Assembly (NCBI GenBank): GCA_026874595.1
Contig: CM049318.1
Location: 45,178,456 to 45,242,455 of the forward strand
Direction: 5' to 3'
Length of the DNA: 64,000 nt
DNA from: Sipunculus nudus
Taxonomy: Eukaryota > Annelida > Sipuncula > Golfingiida > Sipunculidae
Part shown: one piece after another, positions 24,061-37,180 of the stretch
Position numbering within the stretch: the stretch's first letter is position 1
Layout: each line of letters starts with the position of its first letter
Made by a program: the position numbers and the translations under genes
Notes under the pieces: model-generated
Told to the model about the DNA's origin: nothing
Seen by the model: only the letters and a program-made list of their open reading frames with translations
Database searches by the model: none

Positions 24061-24476
24061 TGTTTTGTGCAAAAATGGCCGATTTAAATTGCGAAAGAAG
24101 CGTTTTAGAAGCTTCATTAGGCCATTTAGACCCTGTTACAAACGTCGTTTTCGCCGAAATCAGCTCGGTTTTCGCGTAATACAAGATCGTGTTTTTGTGC
24201 AAAAATGACCGATTTAAATTGCGAAAGAAGCGTTTTAGAAGCTTCATTAGGCCATTTAGACCCTGTTACAAACGTCGTTTTCGCCGAAATCAGCTCGGTT
24301 TTCGCGTAATACAAGATCGTGTTTTGTGAAAAAATGGCCGATTTAAATTGCGAAAGAAGCGTTTTAGAAGCTTCATTAGGCCATTTAGACCCTGTTACAA
24401 ACGTCGTTTTCGCCGAAATCAGCTCGGTTTTCGCGTAATACAAGATCGTGTTTTGTGCAAAAATGGCCGATTTAAA

Positions 24477-24976
24477 NNNNNNNNNNNNNNNNNNNNNNNN
24501 NNNNNNNNNNNNNNNNNNNNNNNNNNNNNNNNNNNNNNNNNNNNNNNNNNNNNNNNNNNNNNNNNNNNNNNNNNNNNNNNNNNNNNNNNNNNNNNNNNNN
24601 NNNNNNNNNNNNNNNNNNNNNNNNNNNNNNNNNNNNNNNNNNNNNNNNNNNNNNNNNNNNNNNNNNNNNNNNNNNNNNNNNNNNNNNNNNNNNNNNNNNN
24701 NNNNNNNNNNNNNNNNNNNNNNNNNNNNNNNNNNNNNNNNNNNNNNNNNNNNNNNNNNNNNNNNNNNNNNNNNNNNNNNNNNNNNNNNNNNNNNNNNNNN
24801 NNNNNNNNNNNNNNNNNNNNNNNNNNNNNNNNNNNNNNNNNNNNNNNNNNNNNNNNNNNNNNNNNNNNNNNNNNNNNNNNNNNNNNNNNNNNNNNNNNNN
24901 NNNNNNNNNNNNNNNNNNNNNNNNNNNNNNNNNNNNNNNNNNNNNNNNNNNNNNNNNNNNNNNNNNNNNNNNNNNN
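24477..24976. other. Assembly gap of 500 N between oppositely oriented arms
   Basis: Exactly 500 unknown bases separate the two arms. A round number like this is usually a scaffolding placeholder of arbitrary length, so the true distance is unknown. The left flank stops inside a forward monomer after gatttaaa. The right flank starts with atgaagcttct, which is the reverse-complement orientation. Open frames that appear to cross this stretch are artefacts of the Ns. Confidence 0.99.
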
Positions 24977-27900
24977 ATGAAGCTTCTAAAACGCTTCTTT
25001 CGCAATTTAAATCGGCCATTTTTGCACAAAACACGATCTTGTATTACGCGAAAACCGAGCTGATTTCGGCGAAAACGACGTTTGTAACAGGGTCTAAATG
25101 GCCTAATGAAGCTTCTAAAACGCTTCTTTCGCAATTTAAATCGGCCATTTTTGCACAAAACACGATCTTGTATTACGCGAAAACCGAGCTGATTTCGGCG
25201 AAAACGACGTTTGTAACAGGGTCTAAATGGCCTAATGAAGCTTCTAAAACGCTTCTTTCGCAATTTAAATCGGCCATTTTTGCACAAAACACGATCTTGT
25301 ATTACGCGAGAACCGAGCTGATTTCGGCGAAAACGACGTTTGTAACAGGGTCTAAATGGCCTAATGAAGCTTCTAAAACGCTTCTTTCGCAATTTAAATC
25401 GGCCATTTTTGCACAAAACACGATCTTGTATTACGCGAAAACCGAGCTGATTTCGGCGAAAACGACGTTTTGTAACAGGGTCTAAATGGCCTAATGAAGC
25501 TTCTAAAACGCTTCTTTCGCAATTTAAATCGGCCATTTTTGCACAAAACACGATCTTGTATTACGCGAAAACCGAGCTGATTTCGGCGAAAACGACGTTT
25601 GTAACATGGTCTAAATGGCCTAATGAAGCTTCTAAAACGCTTCTTTCGCAATTTAAATCGGCCATTTTTGCACAAAACACGATCTTGTATTACGCGAAAA
25701 CCGAGCTGATTTCGGCAAAAACGACGTTTGTAACAGGGTTTAAATGGCCTAATGAAGCTTCTAAAACGCTTCTTTCGCAATTTAAATCGGCCATTTTTGC
25801 ACAAAACACGATCTTGTATTACGCGAAAACCGAGCTGATTTCGGCGAAAACGACGTTTGTAACAGGGTCTAAATGGCCTAAGGAAGCTTCTAAAACGCTT
25901 CTTTCGCAATTTAAATCGGCCATTTTTGCACAAAACACGATCTTGTATTACGCGAAAACCGAGCTGATTTCGGCGGAAAACGACGTTTGTAACAGGGTCT
26001 AAATGGCCTAATGAAGCTTCTAAAACGCTTCTTTCGCAATTTAAATCGGCCATTTATGCAAAAAACACGATCTTGTATTACGCGAAAACCGAGCTGATTT
26101 CGGCGAAAACGACGTTTGTAACAGGGTCTAAATGGCCTAATGAAGCTTCTAAAACGCTTCTTTCGCAATTTAAATCGGCCATTTTTGCACAAAACACGAT
26201 CTTGTATTACGCGAAAACCGAGCTGATTTCGGCGAAAACGACGTTTGTAACAGGGTCTAAATGGCCTAATGAAGCTTCTAAAACGCTTCTTTCGCAATTT
26301 AAATCGGCCATTTTTGCACAAAACACGATCTTGTATTACGCGAAAACCGAGCTGATTTCGGCGAAAACGACGTTTGTAACAGGGTCTTAATGGCCTAATG
26401 AAGCTTCTAAAACGCTTCTTTCGCAATTTAAATCGGCCATTTTTGCACAAAACACGATCTTGTATTACGCGAAAACCGAGCTGATTTCGGCGAAAACGAC
26501 GTTTGTAACAGGGTCTAAATGGCCTAATGAAGCTTCTAAAACGCTTCTTTCGCAATTTAAATCGGCCATTTTTGCACAAAACACGATCTTGTATTACGCG
26601 AAAACCGAGCTGATTTCGGCGAAAACGACGTTTGTAACAGGGTCTAAATGGCCTAATGAAGCTTCTAAAACGCTTCTTTCGCAATTTAAATCGGCCATTT
26701 TTGCACAAAAACACGATCTTGTATTACGCGAAAACCGAGCTGATTTCGGCGAAAACGACGTTTGTAACAGGGTTCTAAATGGCCTAATGAAGCTTCTAAA
26801 ATGCTTCTTTCGCAATTTAAATCGGCCATTTTTGCACAAAACACGATCTTGTATTACGCGAAAACCGAGCTGATTTCGGCGAAAACGACGTTTGTAACAG
26901 GGTCTAAATGGCCTAATGAAGCTTCTAAAACGCTTCTTTCGCAATTTAAATCGGCCATTTTTGCACAAAACACGATCTTGTATTACGCGAAAACCGAGCT
27001 GATTTCGGCGAAAACGACGTTTGTAACAGGGTCTAAATGGCCTAATGAAGCTTCTAAAACGCTTCTTTCGCAATTAAAATCATCCATTTATGCACAAAAC
27101 ACGATCTTGTATTACGCGAAAACCGAGCTGATTTGGGCGAAAACGACGTTTGTAACAGGGGTCTAAATGGCCTAATGAAGCTTCTAAAACGCTTCTTTCG
27201 CAATTTAAATCGGCCATTTTTGCACAAAACACGATCTTGTATTACGCGAAAACCGAGCTGATTTCGGCGAAAACGACGTTTGTAACAGGGTCTAAATGGC
27301 CTAATGAAGCTTCTAAAACGCTTCTTTCGCAATTTAAATCGGCCATTTTTGCACAAAACACGATCTTGTATTACGCGAAAACCGAGCTGATTTCGGCGAA
27401 AACGACGTTTGTAACAGGGTCTAAATGGCCTAATGAAGCTTCTAAAACGCTTCTTTCGCAATTTAAATCGGCCATTTTTGCACAAAACACGATCTTGTAT
27501 TACGCGAAAACCGAGCTGATTTCGGCGAAAACGACGTTTGTAACAGGGTCTAAATGGCCTAATGAAGCTTCTAAAACGCTTCTTTCGCAATTTAAATCGG
27601 CCATTTTTGCACAAAACACGATCTTGTATTACGCGAAAACAGAGCTGATTTCGGCGAAAACGACGTTTGTAACAGGGTTTAAATGGCCTAATGAAGCTTC
27701 TAAAACGCTTCTTTCGCAATTTAAATCGGCCATTTTTGCACAAAACACGATCTTGTATTACGCGAAAACCGAGCTGATTTCGGCGAAAACGACGTTTGTA
27801 ACAGGGTCTAAATGGCCTAAGGAAGCTTCTAAAACGCTTCTTTTGCAATTAAAATCGGCCATTTTTGCACAAAACACGATCTTGTATTACGCGAAAACCG

Positions 27901-28075
27901 AGCTGATTTCGGCGAAAACGACGTTTGTAACAGGGTCTTAATGGCCTAATGAAGCTTCTAAAACGCTTCTTTCGCAATTTAAATCGGCCATTTTTGCACA
28001 AAACACGATCTTGTATTACGCGAAAACCGAGCTGATTTCGGCGAAAACGACGTTTGTAACAGGGTCTAAATGGCC
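24977..28075 (-). repeat. 24-mer higher-order repeat (about 3.1 kb), copy 1
   Basis: Rare variants here recur 3096-3101 bp downstream in order: gcgagaacc (25308), gggtttaaa (about 25737), cctaagg (about 25880), tttatgcaaaaaac (about 26055), cttaatgg (26386), aaaatgctt (about 26801), aattaaaatcatcc (about 27071), gatttgggc (about 27135), aaaacagagc (about 27640) and ttttgcaattaaaa (about 27841). The small offset drift comes from single-base homopolymer differences in this copy, for example near 25471, 25970, 26706, 26770 and 27160. Confidence 0.85.
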
Positions 28076-31000
28076 TAATGAAGCTTCTAAAACGCTTCTT
28101 TCGCAATTTAAATCGGCCATTTTTGCACAAAACACGATCTTGTATTACGCGAAAACCGAGCTGATTTCGGCGAAAACGACGTTTGTAACAGGGTCTAAAT
28201 GGCCTAATGAAGCTTCTAAAACGCTTCTTTCGCAATTTAAATCGGCCATTTTTGCACAAAACACGATCTTGTATTACGCGAAAACCGAGCTGATTTCGGC
28301 GAAAACGACGTTTGTAACAGGGTCTAAATGGCCTAATGAAGCTTCTAAAACGCTTCTTTCGCAATTTAAATCGGCCATTTTTGCACAAAACACGATCTTG
28401 TATTACGCGAGAACCGAGCTGATTTCGGCGAAAACGACGTTTGTAACAGGGTCTAAATGGCCTAATGAAGCTTCTAAAACGCTTCTTTCGCAATTTAAAT
28501 CGGCCATTTTTGCACAAAACACGATCTTGTATTACGCGAAAACCGAGCTGATTTCGGCGAAAACGACGTTTGTAACAGGGTCTAAATGGCCTAATGAAGC
28601 TTCTAAAACGCTTCTTTCGCAATTTAAATCGGCCATTTTTGCACAAAACACGATCTTGTATTACGCGAAAACCGAGCTGATTTCGGCGAAAACGACGTTT
28701 GTAACAGGGTCTAAATGGCCTAATGAAGCTTCTAAAACGCTTCTTTCGCAATTTAAATCGGCCATTTTTGCACAAAACACGATCTTGTATTACGCGAAAA
28801 CCGAGCTGATTTCGGCCAAAACGACGTTTGTAACAGGGTTTAAATGGCCTAATGAAGCTTCTAAAACGCTTCTTTCGCAATTTAAATCGGCCATTTTTGC
28901 ACAAAACACGATCTTGTATTACGCGAAAACCGAGCTGATTTCGGCGAAAACGACGTTTGTAACAGGGTCTAAATGGCCTAAGGAAGCTTCTAAAACGCTT
29001 CTTTCGCAATTTAAATCGGCCATTTTTGCACAAAACACGATCTTGTATTACGCGAAAACCGAGCTGATTTCGGCGAAAACGACGTTTGTAACAGGGTCTA
29101 AATGGCCTAATGAAGCTTCTAAAACGCTTCTTTCGCAATTTAAATCGGCCATTTATGCAAAAAACACGATCTTGTATTACGCGAAAACCGAGCTGATTTC
29201 GGCGAAAACGACGTTTGTAACAGGGTCTAAATGGCCTAATGAAGCTTCTAAAACGCTTCTTTCGCAATTTAAATCGGCCATTTTTGCACAAAACACGATC
29301 TTGTATTACGCGAAAACCGAGCTGATTTCGGCGAAAACGACGTTTGTAACAGGGTCTAAATGGCCTAATGAAGCTTCTAAAACGCTTCTTTCGCAATTTA
29401 AATCGGCCATTTTTGCACAAAACACGATCTTGTATTACGCGAAAACCGAGCTGATTTCGGCGAAAACGACGTTTGTAACAGGGTCTTAATGGCCTAATGA
29501 AGCTTCTAAAACGCTTCTTTGGCAATTTAAATCGGCCATTTTTGCACAAAACACGATCTTGTATTACGCGAAAACCGAGCTGATTTCGGCGAAAACGACG
29601 TTTGTAACAGGGTCTAAATGGCCTAATGAAGCTTCTAAAACGCTTCTTTCGCAATTTAAATCGGCCATTTTTGCACAAAACACGATCTTGTATTACGCGA
29701 AAACCGAGCTGATTTCGGCGAAAACGACGTTTGTAACAGGGTCTAAATGGCCTAATGAAGCTTCTAAAACGCTTCTTTCGCAATTTAAATCGGCCATTTT
29801 TGCACAAAACACGATCTTGTATTACGCGAAAACCGAGCTGATTTCGGCGAAAACGACGTTTGTAACAGGGTCTAAATGGCCTAATGAAGCTTCTAAAATG
29901 CTTCTTTCGCAATTTAAATCGGCCATTTTTGCACAAAACACGATCTTGTATTACGCGAAAACCGAGCTGATTTCGGCGAAAACGACGTTTGTAACAGGGT
30001 CTAAATGGCCTAATGAAGCTTCTAAAACGCTTCTTTCGCAATTTAAATCGGCCATTTTTGCACAAAACACGATCTTGTATTACGCGAAAACCGAGCTGAT
30101 TTCGGCGAAAACGACGTTTGTAACAGGGTCTAAATGGCCTAATGAAGCTTCTAAAAACGCTTCTTTCGCAATTAAAATCATCCATTTATGCACAAAACAC
30201 GATCTTGTATTACGCGAAAACCGAGCTGATTTGGGCGAAAACGACGTTTGTAACAGGGTCTAAATGGCCTAATGAAGCTTCTAAAACGCTTCTTTCGCAA
30301 TTTAAATCGGCCATTTTTGCACAAAACACGATCTTGTATTACGCGAAAACCGAGCTGATTTCGGCGAAAACGACGTTTGTAACAGGGTCTAAATGGCCTA
30401 ATGAAGCTTCTAAAACGCTTCTTTCGCAATTTAAATCGGCCATTTTTGCACAAAACACGATCTTGTATTACGCGAAAACCGAGCTGATTTCGGCGAAAAC
30501 GACGTTTGTAACAGGGTCTAAATGGCCTAATGAAGCTTCTAAAACGCTTCTTTCGCAATTTAAATCGGCCATTTTTGCACAAAACACGATCTTGTATTAC
30601 GCGAAAACCGAGCTGATTTCGGCGAAAACGACGTTTGTAACAGGGTCTAAATGGCCTAATGAAGCTTCTAAAACGCTTCTTTCGCAATTTAAATCGGCCA
30701 TTTTTGCACAAAACACGATCTTGTATTACGCGAAAACAGAGCTGATTTCGGCGAAAACGACGTTTGTAACAGGGGTCTAAATGGCCCAATGAAGCTTCTA
30801 AAACGCTTCTTTCGCAATTTAAATCGGCCATTTTTGCACAAAACACGATCTTGTATTACGCGAAAACCGAGCTGATTTCGGCGAAAACGACGTTTGTAAC
30901 AGGGTCTAAATGGCCTAAGGAAGCTTCTAAAACGCTTCTTTTGCAATTAAAATCGGCCATTTTTGCACAAAACACGATCTTGTATTACGCGAAAACCGAG

Positions 31001-31175
31001 CTGATTTCGGCGAAAACGACGTTTGTAACAGGGTCTTAATGGCCTAATGAAGCTTCTAAAACGCTTCTTTCGCAATTTAAATCGGCCATTTTTGCACAAA
31101 ACACGATCTTGTATTACGCGAAAACCGAGCTGATTTCGGCGAAAACACCGTTTGTAACAGGGTCTAAATGGCCTA
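28076..31175 (-). repeat. 24-mer higher-order repeat (about 3.1 kb), copy 2
   Basis: This is a tandem second copy of 24977-28075. Matching markers are gcgagaacc at 28409, gggtttaaa near 28837, tttatgcaaaaaac near 29155, cttaatgg at 29486, aaaatgctt near 29897, the aattaaaatcatcc monomer near 30170 with gatttgggc near 30231, aaaacagagc near 30736, cctaagg near 30917 and cttaatgg at 31035. It lacks several of the one-base insertions of copy 1 and has its own near 30155 and 30774. Confidence 0.85.
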
Positions 31176-31199
31176 ATGAAGCTTCTAAAACGCTTCTTT

Positions 31200-34175
31200 C
31201 GCAATTTAAATCGGCCATTTTTGCACAAAACACGATCTTGTATTACGCGAAAACCGAGCTGATTTCGGCGAAAACGACGTTTGTAACAGGGTCTAAATGG
31301 CCTAATGAAGCTTCTAAAACGCTTCTTTCGCAATTTAAATCGGCCATTTTTTGCAAAAAACACGATCTTGTATTACGCGAAAACCGAGCTGATTTCGGCG
31401 AAAAACGACGTTTGTAACAGGGTCTAAATGGCCTAATGAAGCTTCTAAAACGCTTCTTTCGCAATTTAAATCGGCCATTTTTGCACAAAACACGATCTTG
31501 TATTACGCGAAAACCGAGCTGATTTCGGCGAAAACGACGTTTGTAACAGGGTCTAAATGGCCTAAGGAAGCTTCTAAAACGCTTCTTTTGCAATTTAAAT
31601 CGGCCATTTTTGCACAAAACACGATCTTGTATTACGCGAAAACCGAGCTGATTTCGGCGAAAACGACGTTTGTAACAGGGTCTTAATGGCCTAATGAAGC
31701 TTCTAAAACGCTTCTTTCGCAATTTAAATCGGCCATTTTTGCACAAAACACGATCTTGTATTACGCGAAAACCGAGCTGATTTCGGCGAAAACGACGTTT
31801 GTAACAGGGTCTAAATGGCCTAAGGAAGCTTCTAAAACGCTTCTTTTGCAATTTAAATCGGCCATTTTTGCACAAAACACGATCTTGTATTACGCGAAAA
31901 CCGAGCTGATTTCGGCGAAAACGACGTTTGTAACAGGGTCTAAATGGCCTAATGAAGCTTCTAAAACGCTTCTTTCGCAATTTAAATCGGCCATTTTTGC
32001 AAAAAACACGATCTTGTATTACGCGAAAACCGAGCTGATTTCGGCGAAAACGACGTTTGTAACAGGGTCTAAATGGCCTAATGAAGCTTCTAAAACGCTT
32101 CTTTCGCAATTTAAATCGGCCATTTTTGCACAAAACACGATCTTGTATTACGCGAAAACCGTGCTGATTTCGGCGAAAACGACGTTTGTAACAGGGTCTA
32201 AATGGCCTAATGAAGCTTCTAAAACGCTTCTTTCGCAATTTAAATCGGCCATTTTTGCACAAAACACGATCTTGTATTACGCGAAAACCGAGCTGATTTC
32301 GGCGAAAACGACGTTTGTAACAGGGTCTTAATGGCCTAATGAAGCTTCTAAAACGCTTCTTTCGCAATTTAAATCGGCCATTTTTGCACAAAACACGATC
32401 TTGTATTACGCGAAAACCGAGCTGATTTCGGCGAAAACGACGTTTTGTAACAGGGTCTAAATGGCCTATTGAAGCTTCTAAAACGCTTCTTTCGCAATTT
32501 AAATCGGCCATTTTTGCACAAAACACGATCTTGTATTACGCGAAAACCGAGCTGATTTCGGCGAAAACGACGTTTGTAACAGGGTCTAAATGGCCTAATG
32601 AAGCTTCTAAAACGCTTCTTTCGCAATTTAAATCGGCCATTTTTGCACAAAACACGATCTTGTATTACGCGAAAACCGAGCTGATTTCGGCGAAAACGAC
32701 GTTTGTAACAGGGACTAAATGGCCTAATGAAGCTTCTAAAACGCTTCTTTCGCAATTTAAATCGGCCATTTTTGCACAAAACACGATCTTGTATTACGCG
32801 AAAACCGAGCTGATTTCGGCGAAAACGACGTTTGTAACAGGGTCTAAAATGGCCTAATGAAGCTTCTAAAACGCTTCTTTCGCAATTTAAATCGGCCATT
32901 TTTTGCACAAAACACGATCTTGTATTACGCGAAAACCGAGCTGATTTCGGCGAAAACGACGTTTGTAACAGGGGTCCTAAATGGCCTAATGAAGCTTCTA
33001 AAACGCTTCTTTCGCAATTAAAATCGGCCATTTTTGCACAAAACACGATCTTGTATTACGCGAAAACCGAGCTGATTTCGGCGAAAACCACGTTTGTAAC
33101 AGGGTCTAAATGGCCTAATGAAGCTTCTAAAACGCTTCTTTCGCAATTTAAATCGGCCATTTTTGCACAAAACACGATCTTGTATTACGCGAAAACCGAG
33201 CTGATTTCGGCGAAAACGACGTTTGTAACAGGGTCTAAATGGCCTAATGAAGCTTCTAAAACGCTTCTTTCGCAATTTAAATCGGCCATTTTTGCACAAA
33301 ACACGATCTTGTATTACGCGAAAACCGAGCTGATTTCGGCGGAAAACGACGTTTGTAACAGGGTCTAAATGGCCTAATGAAGCTTCTAAAACGCTTCTTT
33401 CGCAATTTAAATCGGCCATTTTTGCACAAAACACGATCTTGTATTACGCGAAAACCGAGCTGATTTCGGCGAAAACGACGTTTGTAACAGGGTTTAAATG
33501 GCCTAATGAAGCTTCTAAAACGCTTCTTTCGCAATTTAAATCGGCCATTTTTGCACAAAACACGATCTTGTATTACGCGAAAACCTAGCTGATTTGGGCG
33601 AAAACGACGTTTGTAACAGGGTCTAAATGGCCTAAGGAAGCTTCTAAAACGCTTCTTTGGCAATTTAAATCGGCAATTTTTGCACAAAACACGATCTTGT
33701 ATTACGCGAAAACCGAGCTGATTTCGGCGAAAACGACGTTTGTAACAGGGTCTAAATGGCCTAATGAAGCTTCTAAAACGCTTCTTTCGCAATTTAAATC
33801 GGCCATTTTTGCACAAAACACGATCTTGTATTACGCGAAAACCGAGCTGATTTGGGCGAAAACGACGTTTGTAACAGGGTCTAAATGGCCTAATGAAGCT
33901 TCTAAAACGCTTCTTTCGCAATTTAAATCGGCCATTTTTGCAAAAAAACACGATCTTGTATTACGCGAAAACCGAGCTGATTTCGGCGAAAACAACGTTT
34001 GTAACAGGGTCTAAATGGCCTAATGAAGCTTCTAAAACGCTTCTTTCGCAATTTAAATCGGCCATTTTTGCACAAAACACGATCTTGTATTACGCGAAAA
34101 CCGAGCTGATTTCGGCGAAAACGACGTTTGTAACAGGGTCTAAATGGCCTAAGGAAGCTTCTAAAACGCTTCTTT
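31200..34175 (-). repeat. 23-mer higher-order repeat (2.975 kb), copy 1
   Basis: Markers repeat at offset 2973-2977: gcaaaaaacac (about 31355), cctaagg (31564 and 31822), cttaatgg (31682 and 32327), accgtgctg (32161), cctattg (32465), gggac (32711), aattaaaatc (33018), aaccacg (33086), gggtttaaa (about 33495), acctagctgatttggg (about 33586), tttggcaa (about 33657), cggcaatt (about 33675) and gatttggg (about 33850). This copy has extra single bases near 31350, 31405, 32445, 32849, 32899, 32971, 33340 and 33938. Confidence 0.85.
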
Positions 34176-37100
34176 TGCAATTTAAATCGGCCATTTTTGC
34201 ACAAAACACGATCTTGTATTACGCGAAAACCGAGCTGATTTCGGCGAAAACGACGTTTGTAACAGGGTCTAAATGGCCTAATGAAGCTTCTAAAACGCTT
34301 CTTTCGCAATTTAAATCGGCCATTTTTGCAAAAAACACGATCTTGTATTACGCGAAAACCGAGCTGATTTCGGCGAAAACGACGTTTGTAACAGGGTCTA
34401 AATGGCCTAATGAAGCTTCTAAAACGCTTCTTTCGCAATTTAAATCGGCCATTTTTTGCACAAAACACGATCTTGTATTACGCGAAAACCGAGCTGATTT
34501 CGGCGAAAACGACGTTTGTAACAGGGTCTAAATGGCCTAAGGAAGCTTCTAAAACGCTTCTTTTGCAATTTAAATCGGCCATTTTTGCACAAAACACGAT
34601 CTTGTATTACGCGAAAACCGAGCTGATTTCGGCGAAAACGACGTTTTGTAACAGGGTCTTAATGGCCTAATGAAGCTTCTAAAACGCTTCTTTCGCAATT
34701 TAAATCGGCCATTTTTGCACAAAACACGATCTTGTATTACGCGAAAACCGAGCTGATTTCGGCGAAAACGACGTTTGTAACAGGGTCTAAATGGCCTAAG
34801 GAAGCTTCTAAAACGCTTCTTTTGCAATTTAAATCGGCCATTTTTGCACAAAACACGATCTTGTATTACGCGAAAACCGAGCTGATTTCGGCGAAAACGA
34901 CGTTTGTAACAGGGTCTAAATGGCCTAATGAAGCTTCTAAAACGCTTCTTTCGCAATTTAAATCGGCCATTTTTGCAAAAAACACGATCTTGTATTACGC
35001 GAAAACCGAGCTGATTTCGGCGAAAACGACGTTTGTAACAGGGTCTAAATGGCCTAATGAAGCTTCTAAAACGCTTCTTTCGCAATTTAAATCGGCCATT
35101 TTTGCACAAAACACGATCTTGTATTACGCGAAAACCGTGCTGATTTCGGCGAAAACGACGTTTGTAACAGGGTCTAAATGGCCTAATGAAGCTTCTAAAA
35201 CGCTTCTTTCGCAATTTTAAATCGGCCATTTTTGCACAAAACACGATCTTGTATTACGCGAAAACCGAGCTGATTTCGGCGAAAACGACGTTTGTAACAG
35301 GGTCTTAATGGCCTAATGAAGCTTCTAAAACGCTTCTTTCGCAATTTAAATCGGCCATTTTTGCACAAAACACGATCTTGTATTACGCGAAAACCGAGCT
35401 GATTTCGGCGAAAACGACGTTTGTAACAGGGTCTAAATGGCCTATTGAAGCTTCTAAAACGCTTCTTTCGCAATTTAAATCGGCCATTTTTGCACAAAAC
35501 ACGATCTTGTATTACGCGAAAACCGAGCTGATTTCGGCGAAAACGACGTTTGTAACAGGGTCTAAATGGCCTAATGAAGCTTCTAAAACGCTTCTTTCGC
35601 AATTTAAATCGGCCATTTTTGCACAAAACACGATCTTGTATTACGCGAAAACCGAGCTGATTTCGGCGAAAACGACGTTTGTAACAGGGACTTAATGGCC
35701 TAATGAAGCTTCTAAAACGCTTCTTTCGCAATTTAAATCGGCCATTTTTGCACAAAACACGATCTTGTATTACGCGAAAACCGAGCTGATTTCGGCGAAA
35801 ACGACGTTTGTAACAGGGTCTAAATGGCCTAATGAAGCTTCTAAAACGCTTCTTTCGCAATTTAAATCGGCCATTTTTGCACAAAACACGATCTTGTATT
35901 ACGCGAAAACCGAGCTGATTTCGGCGAAAACGACGTTTGTAACAGGGTCTAAATGGGCCTAATGAAGCTTCTAAAACGCTTCTTTTCGCAATTAAAATCG
36001 GCCATTTTTTGCACAAAACACGATCTTGTATTACGCGAAAACCGAGCTGATTTCGGCGAAAACCACGTTTGTAACAGGGTCTAAATGGCCTAATGAAGCT
36101 TCTAAAACGCTTCTTTCGCAATTTAAATCTTCCATTTTTGCACAAAACACGATCTTGTATTACGCGAAAACCGAGCTGATTTCGGCGAAAACGACGTTTG
36201 TAACAGGGTCTAAATGGCCTAATGAAGCTTCTAAAACGCTTCTTTCGCAATTTAAATCGGCCATTTTTGCACAAAACACGATCTTGTATTACGCGAAAAC
36301 CGAGCTGATTTCGGCGAAAACGACGTTTGTAACAGGGTCTAAATGGCCTAATGAAGCTTCTAAAACGCTTCTTTCGCAATTTAAATCGGCCATTTTTGCA
36401 CAAAACACGATCTTGTATTACGCGAAAACCGAGCTGATTTCGGCGAAAACGACGTTTGTAACAGGGTTTAAATGGCCTAATGAAGCTTCTAAAACGCTTC
36501 TTTCGCAATTTAAATCGGCCATTTTTGCACAAAACACGATCTTGTATTACGCGAAAACCTAGCTGATTTGGGCGAAAACGACGTTTGTAACAGGGTCTAA
36601 ATGGCCTAAGGAAGCTTCTAAAACGCTTCTTTGGCAATTTAAATCGGCAATTTTTGCACAAAACACGATCTTGTATTACGCGAAAACCGAGCTGATTTCG
36701 GCGAAAACGACGTTTGTAACAGGGTCTAAATGGCCTAATGAAGCTTCTAAAACGCTTCTTTCGCAATTTAAATCGGCCATTTTTGCACAAAACACGATCT
36801 TGTATTACGCGAAAACCGAGCTGATTTGGGCGAAAACGACGTTTGTAACAGGGTCTAAATGGCCTAATGAAGCTTCTAAAACGCTTCTTTCGCAATTTAA
36901 ATCGGCCATTTTTGCAAAAAACACGATCTTGTATTACGCGAAAACCGAGCTGATTTCGGCGAAAACGACGTTTGTAACAGGGTCTAAATGGCCTAATGAA
37001 GCTTCTAAAACGCTTCTTTCGCAATTTAAATCGGCCATTTTTGCACAAAACACGATCTTGTATTACGCGAAAACCGAGCTGATTTCGGCGAAAACGACGT

Positions 37101-37180
37101 TTGTAACAGGGTCTAAATGGCCTAAGGAAGCTTCTAAAACGCTTCTTTTGCAATTTAAATCGGCCATTTTTGCACAAAAC
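34176..37180 (-). repeat. 23-mer higher-order repeat (2.975 kb), copy 2
   Basis: This is a direct tandem second copy. Matching markers are gcaaaaaacac near 34332, cctaagg at 34539 and 34798, cttaatgg at 34658 and 35304, accgtgctg at 35137, cctattg at 35441, gggac at about 35687, aattaaaatc at 35991, aaccacg at 36061, acctagctgatttggg near 36557 and gatttggg near 36825. Differences from copy 1 are mostly single-base length changes (34455, 34646, 35215, 35957, 35983, 36008) plus a gggact(t)aat substitution near 35690. Confidence 0.85.

Larger units (their letters stand above)
1..24476 (+). repeat. Satellite array, arm A (129-bp monomer, about 190 copies)
   Basis: The sequence is an uninterrupted head-to-tail array of a 129-bp unit. 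The 10-mer tcattaggcc starts at 1, 130 and 259 and continues at that spacing, with shifts of a base or two where a copy carries a small indel. Most monomers differ from the consensus by none to three bases. Recurrent variants include TTAAG for TTTAG in the 'ccatttagacc' segment, gaccgat for ggccgat, and cttcctta for cttcatta. Rare length variants are seen, for example 4 bases lost near 12085 and 2 gained near 16151. No unique DNA interrupts the array. The role is unknown; long homogenised satellites of this kind are typical of eukaryotic centromeres and heterochromatin, which is an inference here. Confidence 0.98.

Noticed and set aside
1-24476. CRISPR array
   Set aside because: The units are contiguous 129-bp repeats with no variable spacers, and there are no cas genes. 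The copy number and higher-order structure fit a eukaryotic satellite.
24448-25485. Open frames crossing the N gap
   Set aside because: They exist only because Ns contain no stop codons, and they join frames from opposite array orientations.
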